Source: Methylacidiphilaceae bacterium
Lineage (GTDB): Bacteria; Verrucomicrobiota; Verrucomicrobiia; Methylacidiphilales; Methylacidiphilaceae
DNA length: 17,055 nt
Reading direction: 5' to 3'
Assembly (NCBI GenBank): GCA_028687155.1
Contig: JAQUAR010000003.1
Coordinates: forward strand, 1 to 17,055
Part shown: positions 14,711 to 17,055 of the stretch, one piece after another
Position numbering within the stretch: position 1 is the stretch's first letter
Layout of the letters: every line of letters begins with the position of its first letter
Translations under genes and position numbers: made by a program
Notes under the pieces: model-generated
The model's input: only the letters and a program-made list of their open reading frames with translations
Told to the model about the DNA's origin: nothing
Database searches by the model: none

Positions 14711-14742
14711 AAGCGAAAAGGCAGCCGTTCTTCTCTGCTGCC
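14711..14742 (-). terminator. Rho-independent terminator after the TPR protein gene
   Basis: In the minus-strand transcript, GGCAGC (14742-14737) and GCTGCC (14725-14720) form a 6-bp stem with an 11-base loop, directly followed by TTTTCGCTT. It begins on the base after the TAG at 14743. It separates the TPR gene from the FKBP gene. Confidence 0.6.
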
Positions 14743-16542
14743 CTATCGGGTTTGTCGCGCTCCGAGAGCAATCTGAGACCGGATTTGCTGGGCAAGCCCC
14801 GCGTCGACCTGATCGAGCTTTTGAAGCTCCAGATCGCGCTCCGAAGGCCGGTGAAGCGCGTCTTCCAGCAGGGCGAGGTTCGCGATCGGACGAACATCGC
14901 CTGGGAGAAACGCCTCGGCCTTTTTCCACGCCAGGGAAGCAGCCTCGTACCGGCGGATCTCTCGAAAGACCACGCCCAGGTTGAACCAAGCCGCGCCGAA
15001 GGTGGGATCGACCTCGATCGCTTTGCGATAGGCCTGGATCGCCGTGCGGGCATCTCGAGCGCGCTGGCTCAACACCGCCAGATTGAACCAGCCTTCCCGG
15101 TCTTTCGGATTGAGTTGAACCACCCGGAGGAAGGAGGCCCGGGCGAAAGGAAGCTGATCGCTGCGCAAGAGTGCCAGCCCCAAATTGAACCAGGCCGCGC
15201 TATTCTTCGGCTCGAGCAGGGTCAGCTCGGTGTAGGCCGAGGCCGCGTCTTCCCATCGCTTTGCCTGTCGACAACTCTCCGCCAGACCCGCCCAGGCGCG
15301 AACGGACTGGGGATTGAGCCGCGCGGCCCGGGTGTAGGCCTTGACGGCCTCGTCCCAGCTCTGGGCTCTGAGGAGGGCCTGCCCAAGCGCGAGCCACGCG
15401 GAAGTATGCCGAGGCCGGAACCGAAGATAGGCGCGAAACTCATCGCACGCTTTTTCCCACTGTCCCTCGGCGAAAAAGCACTTTCCCAGGAGAAGGGAGA
15501 CCTCCGCCGTCGAAGCTCCCCGTTCCTTCGCCTCCAAGATCGCGTCGATCGCGGGCCCGTAACGGCCCCGCGCCGCCTCGACCTCTCCGAGCAGGAGCAA
15601 GGCGGAAGGGTCCTGGGGGAAGAACGCGACTACCTTTTTCGCCGCGAACTCCGCCTTCTCCAGCGCCCTCGCCTGCCAATAGGAAAACGCCGCAGCCGTC
15701 CAAGCCGACGGCGACCGCGGAGCCGCCTGCACGAGGCGATCGGCCGCCGCCTCCGCTTCCTTGGGGCCAACCGCAGCTTGTAGATCGCGCCAGGCCGGGC
15801 TGCTCGTCACGGCGGGATCCTGCCCTCGCGCCGCCACCTTTTCCAGGCTCTGCCGCATCGCCGCTGCCTCCGCCGCCAGATCCACGCGATCCAGCAGTTC
15901 CAACGGTGCGCTCACTCTCGCGACGCCCAGCCGATGACTGTCGGTATCCACGACCGTGACCAAGCCGACAAACTGATCCCGTTCGTTAAAGACGGGGCTC
16001 CCCGGCAGGATCTCCTCTACCTTGCCGCCAAGCCAGAGAAGATCCCCATTTCCCGAGGGAAGGCTCGGCCCGGACAACCGGAGAAAGGCCGCCTCCTGCT
16101 TGGGCTCCTCCGGGCTCGGCCGGGGCACGGTGAAGGTTTCTCCGCCTTCCGGCGGGAGGTTGTCCGCCGCCACGATCCGGACCGCTGAAAGATCGGCTCC
16201 CTCCACCTGCAAGAGCACCAAGCCCGTTCGGGGATCGGAACCGAGCCAGCCCGTGCAGCGCACCGGCCGAAAGTTCCAGCGCTTGGCATCGATCCGCGAG
16301 GCGTCTTCCAGGCCCGACGTCACGGTGAGCAGCCGGCCGTCGGCCGAAACGACGATCCCGCGAAGGGTCCGCTCGCCCCCGCTCTTCGTCACCACGCGAA
16401 GGTCGACCAGGCGGCTTTCCCAGGCCTCGGAGCCGGCATGCACCCGGGCCGGCGCGGCCCACCCGGCGACTCCGGCGGCAAGCAAGGCCAGGGAGATTCG
16501 GCATGCGTTCCAGCCAGAGCCGCGCCTTTTCTGATTGGTCAT
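14743..16542 (-). CDS. Secreted TPR protein with a degenerate HtrA-like protease domain
   Basis: The 599-residue product begins with a signal peptide (about 1-36, ISLALLAAGVAGWAA, cleavage near VHA). Residues about 45-215 follow the trypsin/HtrA fold order: GIVVSADGRLLT, LGSDPRTGLVLLQVEG, PGSPVFNERDQFVGLVTV. However, the catalytic positions appear replaced: Ser76 where His of TNNH is expected, Gly107 where Asp is expected, and LPGSP (179-183) instead of GxSGG. It is therefore probably not an active peptidase. From about 250 to 590 run at least eight tetratricopeptide repeats (for example AWFNLGLALLRSDQLPFARA), a protein-binding solenoid. The domain plus TPR layout suggests a periplasmic scaffold. 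ATG 16542 has a strong Shine-Dalgarno (GAGGGGAGA at 16555-16547). A good promoter candidate is upstream and a terminator downstream, so it is probably a single-gene transcript. Confidence 0.85.
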   Translation of the reverse strand: MTNQKRRGSGWNACRISLALLAAGVAGWAAPARVHAGSEAWESRLVDLRVVTKSGGERTLRGIVVSADGRLLTVTSGLEDASRIDAKRWNFRPVRCTGWLGSDPRTGLVLLQVEGADLSAVRIVAADNLPPEGGETFTVPRPSPEEPKQEAAFLRLSGPSLPSGNGDLLWLGGKVEEILPGSPVFNERDQFVGLVTVVDTDSHRLGVARVSAPLELLDRVDLAAEAAAMRQSLEKVAARGQDPAVTSSPAWRDLQAAVGPKEAEAAADRLVQAAPRSPSAWTAAAFSYWQARALEKAEFAAKKVVAFFPQDPSALLLLGEVEAARGRYGPAIDAILEAKERGASTAEVSLLLGKCFFAEGQWEKACDEFRAYLRFRPRHTSAWLALGQALLRAQSWDEAVKAYTRAARLNPQSVRAWAGLAESCRQAKRWEDAASAYTELTLLEPKNSAAWFNLGLALLRSDQLPFARASFLRVVQLNPKDREGWFNLAVLSQRARDARTAIQAYRKAIEVDPTFGAAWFNLGVVFREIRRYEAASLAWKKAEAFLPGDVRPIANLALLEDALHRPSERDLELQKLDQVDAGLAQQIRSQIALGARQTR

Positions 16543-16566
16543 CCGATCTCCCCTCGAAACAAGCTG

Positions 16567-16594
16567 ACTATGCGCGCCCGTACGCTCATGGCAA
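16567..16594 (-). promoter_or_regulatory. Candidate promoter of the TPR protein gene
   Basis: On the minus strand TTGCCA (16594-16589, 5 of 6 to TTGACA) is followed after 16 bases by CATAGT (16572-16567, 4 of 6 to TATAAT). Transcription would start near 16560, close before the GAGGGGAGA ribosome site and the ATG at 16542. Confidence 0.45.
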
Positions 16595-16637
16595 GAGCGC
16601 CTTTGTGATGAAAATCGTCTGCTTCCCCGCGCCAGAA

Positions 16638-16667
16638 GGAAGGCGGGGCCACTCTGCCCCGCCTTCC
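16638..16667 (-). terminator. Strong GC-rich hairpin after the TonB-dependent receptor gene
   Basis: A perfect 12-bp stem, GGAAGGCGGGGC (16638-16649) and GCCCCGCCTTCC (16656-16667), with a 6-base loop lies 38 bases after the receptor stop. No long T-run follows on the minus strand (TTCTGG only), so it may stop transcription with help or protect the 3' end. The stem can be extended on the outside with a bulge (AGAA/TTCT). Confidence 0.6.
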
Positions 16668-16705
16668 GGCTTCTCGCGAAGAGCGAAATACGTCCGAGCT
16701 TCCCG

Positions 16706-17055
16706 CTAAAACTTGAAGACGACGTTCCCTTCGATCCAGAAGGGCCATCCCGCGATGAGCGAGCTGTCGTCGAAGGCTCGGCTTCCGGCGGCACCCAGGC
16801 CGAAGGGTAGCCAGTAGTTGTTGTTCGTGAAGTTATAGATGTAGAGGCGCGCCTCCCACTTCGGCTGCACATAGAACACCTGGGCGTTCAAGATGTACTG
16901 CGTCGGGATCGAGGCACTGCCGAAGTAGTCGAGATACTGGTTGCTCATCAAGATCCCTTGCAACGTCCCTCCCAGCCCCATGTCCGAGGTGTAGGTGATC
17001 GTCGCACTCGCATACTGCTCTGGGAAGCCGATCATGTTGTACAGCCCCGAGGGAA
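16706..17055 (-). CDS. TonB-dependent outer-membrane receptor, C-terminal part (continues beyond the window)
   Basis: The last 116 or so residues are visible; the frame runs off the right edge (PSGLYNMIGFPEQY... is open upstream). Alternating hydrophobic/polar strands with many aromatic residues, such as SATITYTSDM, YILNAQVFYV and WEARLYIYNFTNNNYW, are transmembrane beta-strands. The YNFTNNNYW motif is the family's penultimate 'N-x-T/D-N-x-Y' strand-loop. The protein ends in Phe (NVVFKF), the usual signal for outer-membrane insertion by the BAM complex. Such receptors import siderophores, metals or carbohydrates using TonB energy; the ligand cannot be inferred from the C-terminus. The ferritin gene nearby is compatible with an iron role but is not evidence for it. 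Confidence 0.85.
   Translation of the reverse strand, partial: PSGLYNMIGFPEQYASATITYTSDMGLGGTLQGILMSNQYLDYFGSASIPTQYILNAQVFYVQPKWEARLYIYNFTNNNYWLPFGLGAAGSRAFDDSSLIAGWPFWIEGNVVFKF

Noticed and set aside
14701..14721. Tandem AAGCGAAAAGG-type repeat
   Set aside because: There are only two copies; it forms the T-run side of the terminator after the TPR gene and is no array.
14464..15783. Open frame of 439 codons on the plus strand
   Set aside because: It is the antisense shadow of the TPR and FKBP genes; no motif, signal peptide or ribosome site supports it.

Overview
The window is a gene-dense, GC-rich bacterial chromosome segment carrying 14 clear protein genes, a truncated gene at the left end, a partial gene at the right end, one probable small gene and one tRNA gene. 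It looks Gram-negative: there is the C-terminus of a TonB-dependent receptor, an EmrA/HlyD-type adaptor, and several secreted proteins with signal peptides. The Gld-type ABC cluster (ATPase, permease, GldG, DUF4340), the Arg-rich GC-rich coding and the frequent lack of clear Shine-Dalgarno sequences would suit a Verrucomicrobia-like organism, possibly an acidophilic Methylacidimicrobium relative. That assignment is inference from gene content and style; no marker gene here fixes it.

Left end (1-4440). The first 122 bases are about 8% G+C and join abruptly to GC-rich DNA, cutting a secreted-protein gene on the minus strand. Next come a secreted phosphoesterase (acid phosphatase/phospholipase C type) and a Nudix hydrolase in one plus-strand unit with overlapping stop and start. 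Convergent to it is a minus-strand unit: EmrA-like adaptor, GT39 (ArnT-like) glycosyltransferase and a 60-residue acidic protein coupled to the transferase by ATGA.

Middle (4440-12000). A TetR-family regulator diverges from the adaptor gene with a palindrome between them that could be its operator. A DUF2062 membrane protein follows, its 3' end overlapping the DUF4340 gene of a four-gene minus-strand ABC operon: GldA-like ATPase, GldF-like permease, GldG-like auxiliary protein, DUF4340 protein. A good TTGACA promoter candidate precedes the operon.

Right (12000-17055). A Soj/ParA ATPase diverges from the ABC operon. It converges on a single-pass membrane coiled-coil protein, which may be preceded by a short coupled ORF and by tRNA-Arg(CCG). 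Then, all on the minus strand, come a ferritin, a secreted FKBP-type prolyl isomerase, a secreted TPR protein with an HtrA-like domain whose catalytic residues look replaced, and the end of a TonB-dependent receptor. The last three point to cell-envelope work.

I found no CRISPR array, insertion sequence, phage module or recognisable defence system. The most unusual points are the AT-rich junction, the apparent pseudoprotease-TPR protein, the adaptor with an extra C-terminal membrane segment and no pump partner, and the small coupled ORFs.
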